From NCBI GenBank assembly GCA_016200765.1, contig JACQEC010000231.1:1-13725 (forward strand): 13,725 bases of DNA, in the 5' to 3' direction. The notes beneath the pieces were generated by a model, which was not told where the DNA came from, did no database searches, and was given only the letters and a program-made list of their open reading frames with translations. The DNA is from Chloroflexota bacterium (GTDB lineage Bacteria; Chloroflexota; Anaerolineae; JACRMK01). Of this stretch, positions 6,223 to 12,517 are shown one piece after another; the first letter of the stretch is position 1, and every line of letters starts with the position of its first letter. The translations under genes were made by a program, and so were the position numbers.

Positions 6223-8314
6223 GCGCGCGCGAGCCGCGGCCGGGCGAACGGCTGAGCGTTACGGGCTCCGCGTTCACGCTCTAACGCGCCTACGCGCCAA
6301 CGGGAGACTACGGCTTTCGCTGGTTGGCTGGGGCGGCATCGCCGTCACCATGATCCCGCTCGCGGTTTATCTGTCCACCCTGCAAAACAGCCTCACGCCG
6401 AAAGATTTGGCAATCGCCGACCTGATCACCCATCATTACGCGCAGGCGACACTGCGCTTCGCCAACGCGCCCGGCTACCCGCTCTTCACGATTGTCGGCT
6501 GGCTGTGGTTTCAAGCCTCAGCTCTGCTCGCGCCGTGGTTCAATCCGATTCAGCGGCTTTCGCTCTACTCGACGCTGTACGCCATCCCGGCGCTGGCACT
6601 GCTGTATAGCCTGTTGATCAAAATTCAGTTGCCCGCCTCACCCCCTGCCCCCTCTCCTGACCTACGTCTCTCGCGATCAGGAGAGGGGGCAGGGGGTGAG
6701 GTGGTCCTCATCGCCGTCTGCGCCACACTCTTCTTCGCCTTCACCCGCTATTTCTGGCACTACTCTGTCAGCACCGAAAATTACACGTCAGCCACACTTC
6801 AGATACAGTTGATGATCCTGCTGGCCTTGCGCTGGCAAGAGCGGCGCAACGAGCGCACGCTTCTGTGGCTGGCCTTCGTTTGCGGATTGTCGCTGGCGCA
6901 TCAGGTAACGGTGGCGCTGGCGGTGCCGGCGTTTATCGTGTTTGTGCTGGGCCAACAGCCGGACACCCTGCGGAAGCCGCGTCTCATTTTCAAAACGGCT
7001 CTCGTCGCCTTCGCGCCCCTGCTCTCCTACGCCTACGTCTACTGGCGCGGCGCCGAGCACCCGGAGTGGCGCGGGCAGGGACAGTGGCCGAGCGCGTGGG
7101 CGTGGTTCGTGGATTTCGTGTCCACAAAGCAGGGCCAGCATACGTTGGGGTTGGGATGGCTTTGGGAAGGCATTCCCCGTGACATGCTGAGGCTCGTCAC
7201 GAACGAATTGACCCTGCCGGTGCTGGTCGGCGGCCTGATTGGGCTTTGCTTGTTGCCGCGCTGGCGGGCGGGCCTGTTGCTCGGCATGATCGCCGTCTTC
7301 GCGCCATTCCTTTATATTGACCGCGATGGGAACTGGTATGAGACGATCATCGCGCTCTATCCGCTCTGGGTGATTGGGATTGTGGTATTGGCGAACAGGG
7401 TGTTGCGCGTGAGCGCGCTCCGCGTATGCCCCCGAACCGCCTTCGGCGGGCGGGCACAGCCCGCTTCGGGGGTGCGCGCCATTCGTGAGGCTGTCAAAAC
7501 GCATGAACGCGTTCATGCGCTGGCGCAACGCGCCAACGGTCAGGGATGGCTGAAGGCCGCGCTCGTTGCCAGCTTCGCCCTGCTGGCGCTGACGAAGTTC
7601 ATGGATAACTACCCAATAGAGAACCATCGCGACCGGCCCGACGCCACCGGCCTTGCGCCGGGTTGGGCGCTGTTGGCCGACGCGCCTGCGCAAGGCGCAT
7701 GGGTGGCCGGCACCTACGCCGAAAACCTTGCGCTCGACTACCTGACCCAAATCTGGGGCGTTCGTCCCGACGTGAAGCGATTGAGCGCGACGCTGGCGGC
7801 GTCCAAGTTGGGAGAGCCGCTCTATGTCAGCCGCAGTGCGATGCCCCTGGCGCAAGACACCCTGCCTGCTTCGGCGCGGCTCTCTGCGCAGGGGCTAAAC
7901 TTGATTGCGGTCAAGACCGAGATCAGCGCAGACCCGCCGCCCTCGGCCCGATTGGTCGGACAGACCGTGGGGCCGGGGTTGGAACTCGCCGGCTATGAGG
8001 TGTTTCGTGACGCCGAGCACTTGGACCTTGCGCTCTACTGGCGCGCAACCCGGCCCATGGCGCTGGACCTGGCGATTTCGCTCCGCCCTCTTAATGGAGG
8101 ACAACTGCTTAATGCCGAGGGGCAACCTATTGTCATAGATAGCCTTCACCCGGTTGGCGGCTTCTATCCGACGACGCGCTGGTTGACCGGCGAGATTGTG
8201 CGCGACGACTACGCCCTGCCCGCGGAGGGTGCGCAGCAGGCGCGAGTAGTCGTCTACCGCGCGCTGGCCGGTGGGTACGAGAACTTTGGCGATGCGCTTA
8301 TCCCCCTGCACTAG
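6203..8314 (+). CDS. DUF2723-type (GT117/TMEM260-like) polytopic membrane protein with repeat-derived inserts
   Basis: 703 residues, probably a lipid-linked-sugar-dependent glycosyltransferase of the GT-C type in the cytoplasmic membrane. Family marks: a first membrane helix ending IPLAVYLSTLQNSLTPKD, then RFANAPGYPLFTIVGWLWF (DUF2723 has a similar PPGYPLY segment), then RYFWHYSVSTENYTSATLQI and a helix ending LSLAHQVTVALAVPA. Several more helices follow to about residue 400, and a soluble C-terminal domain after about 480. The usual acidic SGE motif of the first loop is not seen. Start ATG 6203 has GAGG four bases upstream and overlaps the previous gene. Residues 145-167 (PASPPAPSP and onward) come entirely from palindromic repeat B. 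Residues about 400-446 come from repeat A, and the basic N-terminal tail (about 18-34) from a third, shorter A-like copy. The inserts fall between membrane helices and keep the frame. Confidence 0.8.
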   Translation: MASRDDKRARAAAGRTAERYGLRVHALTRLRANGRLRLSLVGWGGIAVTMIPLAVYLSTLQNSLTPKDLAIADLITHHYAQATLRFANAPGYPLFTIVGWLWFQASALLAPWFNPIQRLSLYSTLYAIPALALLYSLLIKIQLPASPPAPSPDLRLSRSGEGAGGEVVLIAVCATLFFAFTRYFWHYSVSTENYTSATLQIQLMILLALRWQERRNERTLLWLAFVCGLSLAHQVTVALAVPAFIVFVLGQQPDTLRKPRLIFKTALVAFAPLLSYAYVYWRGAEHPEWRGQGQWPSAWAWFVDFVSTKQGQHTLGLGWLWEGIPRDMLRLVTNELTLPVLVGGLIGLCLLPRWRAGLLLGMIAVFAPFLYIDRDGNWYETIIALYPLWVIGIVVLANRVLRVSALRVCPRTAFGGRAQPASGVRAIREAVKTHERVHALAQRANGQGWLKAALVASFALLALTKFMDNYPIENHRDRPDATGLAPGWALLADAPAQGAWVAGTYAENLALDYLTQIWGVRPDVKRLSATLAASKLGEPLYVSRSAMPLAQDTLPASARLSAQGLNLIAVKTEISADPPPSARLVGQTVGPGLELAGYEVFRDAEHLDLALYWRATRPMALDLAISLRPLNGGQLLNAEGQPIVIDSLHPVGGFYPTTRWLTGEIVRDDYALPAEGAQQARVVVYRALAGGYENFGDALIPLH
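6256..6302. repeat. Dispersed repeat family A, short diverged copy
   Basis: Reads CGCGTTCACGCTCTAACGCG followed by CCTACGCGCCAACG and encodes RVHALTRLRANG. The copy at 7402-7537 encodes RVHALAQRANG from closely related DNA in the same gene and frame. The complementary strand begins CGTTGGCGCGT, as the other A copies do. It lies in the extreme N-terminal part of the DUF2723 protein. Confidence 0.55.
6636..6701. repeat. Palindromic repeat, family B, copy 2 (inside a gene)
   Basis: Perfect inverted repeat with 25-base arms (6636-6660 and 6677-6701) and a 16-base loop. It starts CCTCACCCCCTGCCCC and ends GGGGGTGAGG; it matches the intergenic copy at 4683-4749 over most of both arms. Its 66 bases are exactly 22 codons, so the host reading frame is kept. 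Confidence 0.95.
7402..7537. repeat. Dispersed repeat family A, long copy (inside a gene, reverse orientation)
   Basis: Its reverse complement aligns to 13271-13370 in blocks: CGTTGGCGCGTTGCGC, TGCGTTTTGACAG, GCACCCCCGAA and GGGGGCATACGCGGA, then CGCGCTCACGC, in the same order. This copy has extra hairpins: a perfect 20-bp palindrome at 7500-7519 (CGCATGAACGCGTTCATGCG) and CCGCCTTCGGCGG at 7437-7449, the latter framed by CCCCCGAA and TTCGGGGG. It codes for about 45 residues of the DUF2723 protein. Confidence 0.88.
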
Positions 8315-8325
8315 CCGGACTAATC

Positions 8326-8383
8326 ATTTTAGATTTATGATTGACGATTTTAGATTTGGAATCCAAAATCATGAATCTAAAAT
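8326..8383. repeat. AT-rich hairpin repeat, family C, intergenic
   Basis: ATTTTAGATTTATGATT at 8326-8342 pairs with AATCATGAATCTAAAAT at 8367-8383 with a single G-T type mismatch. An inner hairpin has TTTGG and CCAAA around AAT (8355-8367). ATTTTAGATTT also recurs directly at 8347-8357. The block is strikingly AT-rich against its surroundings. It separates the DUF2723 gene from the TrpF-like gene. No T-run follows, so it is not a classic terminator, though it could halt or protect mRNA ends. Confidence 0.85.
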
Positions 8384-8430
8384 TCCTCCGGGGCCGCCTG
8401 CGCGCCAACGTATCTTTGCAATTGACACGC

Positions 8431-9093
8431 ATGGAACATACAATTAAGCCCAGAGTCAAGATTTGCTGTATCGGCAGTATCGCGGAAGCCTGGATGGCTG
8501 TCGGGCGCGGGGCGTCGGCGGTGGGGCTGGTCTCGGCCATGCCGAGCGGCCCCGGCGTGATTGACGAAGACCTGATCGCGCACATCGCCGCGGTCGTGCC
8601 GCCGGGGGTGTCGTCGTTTCTGTTGACCAGCCGGCAAGACGCCGCCTCCATCATTGCCCAACAGCGCCGCTGTGGCGTGAACACCCTCCAGATCGTTGAC
8701 CGGCTAGGGTCGGGCCGCTGCGCCGACCTGCGCGCGGCCATGCCCGGCATCGCGCTGGTGCAGGTGATCCACGTCGCCGGCGAAGCGGCGCTGGACGAGG
8801 CGCTGGCGGTTGCGCCGGAGGTGGACGCCATCTTGCTGGATTCCGGCAACCCCTCGCTGGCGGTTAAAGAGTTGGGGGGCACCGGCCGCACGCACAATTG
8901 GCGCATCAGCCGCCGCATCCGCGAGGCGGTCAACGTGCCGATCTTTTTGGCCGGGGGGCTGAACGCCGACAATGTCGCCGAAGCCATCGCGCAGGTCGGG
9001 CCGTTCGGCGTGGATGTGTGCAGTGGCGTGCGGACGAACGGGCGGCTGGACGAGCAGAAGTTGGCTAAATTTTTTGCACAGGTTGTTGGCTAG
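8431..9093 (+). CDS. TrpF-like (phosphoribosylanthranilate isomerase family) TIM-barrel protein
   Basis: 220 residues with the TrpF pattern: VKICCIGS at 9-16 (catalytic Cys of KICGI at residue 12), AILLDSGNP with the acid Asp at 137, ELGGTGRTHNW, FLAGGLNADNVAEAI and FGVDVCSGVRT. TrpF isomerises phosphoribosylanthranilate in tryptophan synthesis. Here, however, the Pro-Lys-Ser-Lys-Arg type substrate loop reads MPSGPGV and lacks the Arg, and QLHG is replaced by QIVD, so the substrate may be different. No other trp gene is in view. The frame is open further up to 8341 through the AT-rich repeat, but ATG 8431 fits the family N-terminus. There is no Shine-Dalgarno; TGCAAT eight bases before the ATG could be a weak leaderless -10. 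The next gene starts nine bases behind the stop. Confidence 0.82.
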   Translation: MEHTIKPRVKICCIGSIAEAWMAVGRGASAVGLVSAMPSGPGVIDEDLIAHIAAVVPPGVSSFLLTSRQDAASIIAQQRRCGVNTLQIVDRLGSGRCADLRAAMPGIALVQVIHVAGEAALDEALAVAPEVDAILLDSGNPSLAVKELGGTGRTHNWRISRRIREAVNVPIFLAGGLNADNVAEAIAQVGPFGVDVCSGVRTNGRLDEQKLAKFFAQVVG

Positions 9094-9102
9094 GGAGACC
9101 TC

Positions 9103-9738
9103 ATGATTCAGATTCGGGATGTGTTGCAGTCCCGCTTTGGCAAGACGGATCAGGCGGTTGAGTTATTCAAGCGTCTGCCGCAGTTAGCCCCGACGACGGC
9201 GCCGGACATACGCTTTAATGTGCTGACCGATATTTCCGGCCCTATGTACACGATTGTCAGTGAGCAGGTCGCCGCCGATTTTGACGCCTGGGAAAAACTG
9301 CGCGCGCAGGTCAACGCCTTGCCCAACTTTGATCAGTGGTTTAAAGACTTTCAGTTGTTTATCGAAGGCGGGCGGCGCGAGTATTACACGGTTGAAGGGG
9401 CGTATGATAACTGGTCGCGCCCCGGCGTGATCGTCGTGCGCGAGGTGTATCGCGCGTACAAATGGCAGATTCGCCCGGCGGTGACCCTGTTACAGCGCTA
9501 CGGCGCCCTGCTGGCGGATCGCGGCGTCGGCCAGCGGCCGCGCATCTTGACCGACGCCAGCGGCCCGATGTTTCAGGCGGTCATCGAGATCGAGACCGAA
9601 AGCATGCAGGCGTGGGAAACACATCGCCGCTCGTTGTTTCGCGAGCCGGAGTTTAAGGTCTGGTTCGTGCAGTTGTGCAACGTGGCCGAGGCCGGCGCGC
9701 ACGAGTTCTTTCGGGTTGAGCACACCAGCGAAAGGTGA
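9103..9738 (+). CDS. Two-domain dimeric alpha/beta-barrel-like (NIPSNAP-like) protein
   Basis: 211 residues made of two related halves, about 3-98 and 109-205. VLTDISGPMYTIVSEQV in the first corresponds to ILTDASGPMFQAVIEIE in the second, and REYYTVE corresponds to HEFFRVE at the ends. Each half has the strand-helix-strand layout of a dimeric ferredoxin-like barrel with a helix rich in Phe/Trp (FDAWEKL, MQAWETH), similar to NIPSNAP or small monooxygenase-like proteins. No catalytic motif is recognised, so no function is assigned. The ribosome binding site GGGAG lies five bases before the ATG. The stop TGA overlaps a GTG that could start the next gene. Genes on both sides are on the same strand with almost no gaps, so it is part of an operon. 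Confidence 0.75.
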   Translation: MIQIRDVLQSRFGKTDQAVELFKRLPQLAPTTAPDIRFNVLTDISGPMYTIVSEQVAADFDAWEKLRAQVNALPNFDQWFKDFQLFIEGGRREYYTVEGAYDNWSRPGVIVVREVYRAYKWQIRPAVTLLQRYGALLADRGVGQRPRILTDASGPMFQAVIEIETESMQAWETHRRSLFREPEFKVWFVQLCNVAEAGAHEFFRVEHTSER

Positions 9739-9776
9739 GGGCCGCAGGGGCGTTGGCGCGCGAGGCCATCAAACCG

Positions 9777-10445
9777 ATGATTCAACCAACCTTCATCCCG
9801 CTGTCCGACTACCGCGAATATCCCGTTGAGGAGATGCGGCGGCGCGCGGCAGAGTTCTACGCCGACATCCGCCGTCGGCGCACGGTGCGCGATTTTTCCG
9901 ACCGCCCCGTGCCGCGCGAGGTGATTGAGAACGCCCTGCGCGCGGCCGGCACCGCGCCCAACGGGGCGAACATGCAGCCGTGGCGCTTTGTCGTGGTCAG
10001 CGACCCGTCGCTCAAGCGCCGCATCCGCGAGGCCGCCGAGGTGGAGGAGAAGGATTTTTACGAGCACAAAGCGCCGCCGGAATGGCTCGACGCGCTCGCG
10101 CCGCTGGGGACGGATTGGCGCAAGTCGTTTCTGGAAACCGCGCCGTACCTGATCGTCATCTTCTCGCAGGGTTATGGGCGGCTGCCCGATGGCCGCAAGG
10201 TCAAGCATTACTACGCGCTGGAGTCCACCGGCATCGCCACCGGCTTCTTGATTGCCGCCCTGCATCATGCCGGCCTCGCGACGCTGACGCACACGCCCAG
10301 CCCGATGGGTTTCCTGAACGCCATTCTGGACCGGCCCTCCAACGAGCGCCCGTTTCTGGTGCTGGTCGCCGGCTACCCCGCGGCCGACGCGACCGTGCCG
10401 CTGATCAGCAAGAAGCCGCTAGAAGAGATTGCCGTCTTCCTATAA
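9777..10445 (+). CDS. Nitroreductase-fold flavoprotein, iodotyrosine-deiodinase-like
   Basis: FMN protein of the nitroreductase superfamily. RRRRTVRDFSDRPVPREVIE (32-51) and AGTAPNGANMQPWRFVVVSD (57-76) form the FMN site. Unlike general nitroreductases it carries the substrate-lid residues of iodotyrosine deiodinase: Glu91, Tyr95 and Lys116, with the same spacing (4 and 21) as Glu157, Tyr161 and Lys182 of the human enzyme. GTDWRKSFLETAPYLIVIF, KHYYALESTGIATGFLIAAL and LTHTPSPM also match that family. It probably dehalogenates or reduces a halotyrosine-like substrate. ATG 9777 gives the family N-terminus (MIQPTFIPLSDYREYP). A GTG at 9735 overlapping the previous stop would add 14 residues and cannot be excluded. 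The next gene starts three bases after its stop. Confidence 0.9.
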   Translation: MIQPTFIPLSDYREYPVEEMRRRAAEFYADIRRRRTVRDFSDRPVPREVIENALRAAGTAPNGANMQPWRFVVVSDPSLKRRIREAAEVEEKDFYEHKAPPEWLDALAPLGTDWRKSFLETAPYLIVIFSQGYGRLPDGRKVKHYYALESTGIATGFLIAALHHAGLATLTHTPSPMGFLNAILDRPSNERPFLVLVAGYPAADATVPLISKKPLEEIAVFL

Positions 10446-10448
10446 CCT

Positions 10449-11843
10449 ATGGACATTTTACTCGCACACGGGTACTTCCTGAACGAAGACCCGCACGAAC
10501 TCAAGGTGATGAAGCCCTACCCGCCGCTGGGGATTCTGTATATCTCGGCGTACCTCAAGTCGCGCGGCTTTGCGGTGGGCGTCTTCGATTCGACGTTTCA
10601 GAGCAAAACCGATTTCCTCGCGCTGGTCGAGAAAGAACGCCCGCCGGTCGTCGGCCTCTACACGAACCTGATGACCAAGTTCAACGTGCTGGATATGATG
10701 CAGGTCTGCAAGCAGTACGGCGCGCAGGTGGTGCTGGGCGGGCCGGAGCCGCCGAACTACGCCGACGAATATCTGGCGCACGGCGCCGATGTGATCGTGA
10801 TCGGCGAGGGCGAGTTGACGCTGGAAGAGTTACTGCCGCGCCTGGCGCAAGCCGGCCCACAGCGGCTGGCAGGCATCGCGGGCATTGCCTATCGCAACGA
10901 CGACGGCGTGATCGCGCGCAACCCGCCGCGCCCCTATATCAGCAACCTCGACCTGATGCCGCACCCCGACCGCGCGGCGATTGACCTGCCGCGCTACATC
11001 CAGACGTGGAAGACCCATCACGGGCAAGGCTCCGCTTCGCTCATCTGCGCGCGCGGCTGTCCGTATCACTGCACGTGGTGCAGTCACACCGTCTATGGCG
11101 AGACGCATCGCCGCCGCTCGCCGGAGAACGTGGCGGACGAGGTGGAACTGCTGATGGAGCAGTACAAGCCCGACATGCTCTGGTACGCCGACGACGTGTT
11201 CACCATCCACACCCGCTGGTTCTACCGCTACGCCGACGAACTGAAGCGGCGCGGCATCAAGATTCCGTTCGAGTGCATCACGCGCGGCGACCGCATGAAC
11301 CCGCAGGTGATCGAGACGCTGGCGCAGATGGGTTGTTTCCGCGTGTGGATCGGCTCGGAGAGCGGCTCCCAGCGCGTGCTGGACGCGATGCGCCGCGAGG
11401 TGACCGTCGAGGAGGTGCGAACGGCGACGCATCTGGCCAAACAGCACGGCATCGAGGTGGGCATGTTCATCATGCTCGGCTTCGAGGGCGAAGAGCCGCA
11501 AGACCTTGAAGCGACGGTGGATCATCTGAAGAAAGCCGACCCCGACATCTTCCTGACCACCGTCTCGTACCCCATCAAAGGCACGCCGTATTACCAGCAG
11601 GTGGCCGGGCGCGTGCTGGCGAGCGGCGGCTGGGAGCAGTGGAGCGACCGCAGCCTGTCGGTGCGGGGGCGCAAGTCGCGCACGTTTTACTCGCACGCCA
11701 CGCGCTGGATGGTTGGCGCGGTTGCCCTGCACCGGCAGTTGAACGGGCAAGGCTTCAACCCGCTCAAAACGGCGAAGGCGGCGGGCAACGTCGCGCTGGG
11801 GCGATTGGGGATGATGATGACACAGAAGCAGGTCGAAGGGTGA
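10449..11843 (+). CDS. B12-binding-domain radical SAM enzyme (paralogue 2)
   Basis: 464 residues: a cobalamin-binding-type N-terminal domain (KPYPPLGILYISAYLKSRGF about 20-40, GADVIVIGEGELTLEELLPRL about 116-136), then a radical SAM barrel with CPYHCTWC (cysteines 204, 208 and 211), RRRSPENVADEV, MLWYADDVF, VWIGSESGSQRVLDAM and MLGFEGEE. The order of motifs and many flanking residues equal those of the gene at 4768, so the two are paralogues. The classical DxHxxG histidine motif for base-off cobalamin is not seen in either. The start is ATG 10449, three bases behind the nitroreductase stop; the stop is four bases before the methyltransferase remnant. Its position suggests it acts on the same unknown substrate as its neighbours. 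Confidence 0.93.
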   Translation: MDILLAHGYFLNEDPHELKVMKPYPPLGILYISAYLKSRGFAVGVFDSTFQSKTDFLALVEKERPPVVGLYTNLMTKFNVLDMMQVCKQYGAQVVLGGPEPPNYADEYLAHGADVIVIGEGELTLEELLPRLAQAGPQRLAGIAGIAYRNDDGVIARNPPRPYISNLDLMPHPDRAAIDLPRYIQTWKTHHGQGSASLICARGCPYHCTWCSHTVYGETHRRRSPENVADEVELLMEQYKPDMLWYADDVFTIHTRWFYRYADELKRRGIKIPFECITRGDRMNPQVIETLAQMGCFRVWIGSESGSQRVLDAMRREVTVEEVRTATHLAKQHGIEVGMFIMLGFEGEEPQDLEATVDHLKKADPDIFLTTVSYPIKGTPYYQQVAGRVLASGGWEQWSDRSLSVRGRKSRTFYSHATRWMVGAVALHRQLNGQGFNPLKTAKAAGNVALGRLGMMMTQKQVEG

Positions 11844-11847
11844 GCGG

Positions 11848-11943
11848 ATGCTGACCCAAGCCGCCTTCGACTCCGTCGCGGCCACCTACGACGACACATT
11901 TACCCGCACGCCCATCGCGCGCCTGATGCGGCAGGCGGTCTAG
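11848..11943 (+). pseudogene. Truncated N-terminus of a SAM methyltransferase
   Basis: Encodes 31 residues, MLTQAAFDSVAATYDDTF then TRTPIARLMRQAV, and stops at TAG 11941-11943. The same segment (FDAVAATYDDTF, TPIARLMRQAV) begins the methyltransferase body at 12442. 69 of 76 bases are identical between 11866-11941 and 12442-12517, so this is a paralogous or duplicated 5' end rather than an exact copy. The TAG stands where the full gene has TGG (Trp). After it the sequences are unrelated. It keeps a natural ATG four bases behind the radical SAM stop. Confidence 0.85.
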
Positions 11944-11987
11944 CATGGCTTTGACGATGAACCAGAAAGACATTTAGGAGCAATGAC

Positions 11988-12344
11988 GTGACACATACGA
12001 TATCGGAGTCGCCCACCAAAACAGAACAGGCTCCATTCACTCTATGGCCTGCTGAACTGCACATTTTGTTCCAATTAGGACACTGGAGCACTCTAGATCA
12101 AATTCTGTCCGAGGCTCTGGAAACCCTGCTCGAAAAATATCCCGACCTCAAACTACAGTCCGCCTTGAAATTGTATCGGCAGACCTTCGTTTCGCTGAGT
12201 CGTGCAGCCGAGATCGCGGGAATAGATCGCTGGGACTTTCGAGAGGTGCTGCGCGCCAATGGAATAGAGGACGCCGTGGAGGTGCAGGCAACTGAAGAAA
12301 TGGATGCGACGATACAGACTTTCAAGGCCACGCGTAAGCCATGA
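11988..12344 (+). CDS. UPF0175-like antitoxin
   Basis: 118 residues. The central part, LKLYRQTFVSLSRAAEIAG then IDRWDFREVLRANGI (about 60-94), is the helix-turn-helix of UPF0175-type proteins, which usually precede PIN-family toxins and are thought to bind DNA and neutralise the toxin. The start is GTG 11988 with AGGAG seven bases upstream; the nearby ATG at 11983 stops after two codons. Its stop overlaps the ATG of the PIN fragment (ATGA). Base composition is visibly less GC-rich than the neighbours, and it sits between two copies of a methyltransferase start, so it was probably acquired by transfer. Confidence 0.75.
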   Translation: MTHTISESPTKTEQAPFTLWPAELHILFQLGHWSTLDQILSEALETLLEKYPDLKLQSALKLYRQTFVSLSRAAEIAGIDRWDFREVLRANGIEDAVEVQATEEMDATIQTFKATRKP

Positions 12345-12424
12345 TTGTTTCCGATACCAACATCCTTCGAGAAGGCATCGTCTTCAAGAATACAGAGCGG
12401 ATATTCGCGCCAGGAGTCCCGTAA
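12341..12424 (+). pseudogene. Truncated PIN-domain toxin
   Basis: 27 codons starting MIVSDTNIL, the typical first strand of PIN ribonucleases including the first catalytic Asp (residue 5). It then reads REGIVFKNTERIFAPGVP and stops at TAA 12422-12424. PIN toxins usually have about 130 residues, so nearly all of the domain is missing, including the other acidic residues. It overlaps the antitoxin stop by ATGA, the usual toxin-antitoxin order. It should be inactive. Confidence 0.7.
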
Positions 12425-12441
12425 TCGGCACTCACGCAGTA

Positions 12442-12517
12442 TTCGATGCTGTCGCGGCCACCTACGACGACACATTCATGCACACGCCCATCGCGCGCCT
12501 GATGCGGCAGGCGGTCT
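12442..12517 (+). repeat. Second copy of the methyltransferase 5' segment
   Basis: Matches 11866-11941 at 69 of 76 bases; the last 40 or so are identical. The two copies frame the toxin-antitoxin block of about 500 bases. Seven differences argue against a fresh target-site duplication and for two tandem paralogues joined by a deletion or insertion. Confidence 0.9.

Noticed and set aside
7402..7537. CRISPR array or tRNA/rRNA structure in the hairpin-rich block
   Set aside because: There is no regular repeat-spacer pattern and no cloverleaf or rRNA motif. The palindromes have different sequences and the block matches a dispersed repeat.
6788..7855. 355-codon open frame on the minus strand
   Set aside because: Opposite the DUF2723 membrane gene; strongly basic with Gln/Arg/His runs and no recognisable motif.
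9749..9763. GCGTTGGCGCG in front of the deiodinase-like gene as another family A copy
   Set aside because: Only eleven bases are shared and the rest of the element is absent; chance is likely in such GC-rich DNA.
9573..10292. 239-codon open frame on the minus strand
   Set aside because: Spans the opposite strand of two clear genes, the double-barrel protein and the deiodinase-like protein.
9980..10984. 334-codon open frame on the plus strand
   Set aside because: A different frame of the deiodinase-like and radical SAM genes; Arg/Gly/Ala-rich, and both overlapped genes are well supported.
11848..12517. The two methyltransferase segments as a transposon target-site duplication
   Set aside because: 76 bases with seven differences is too long and too diverged for a fresh duplication, and no transposase or terminal inverted repeat is visible.
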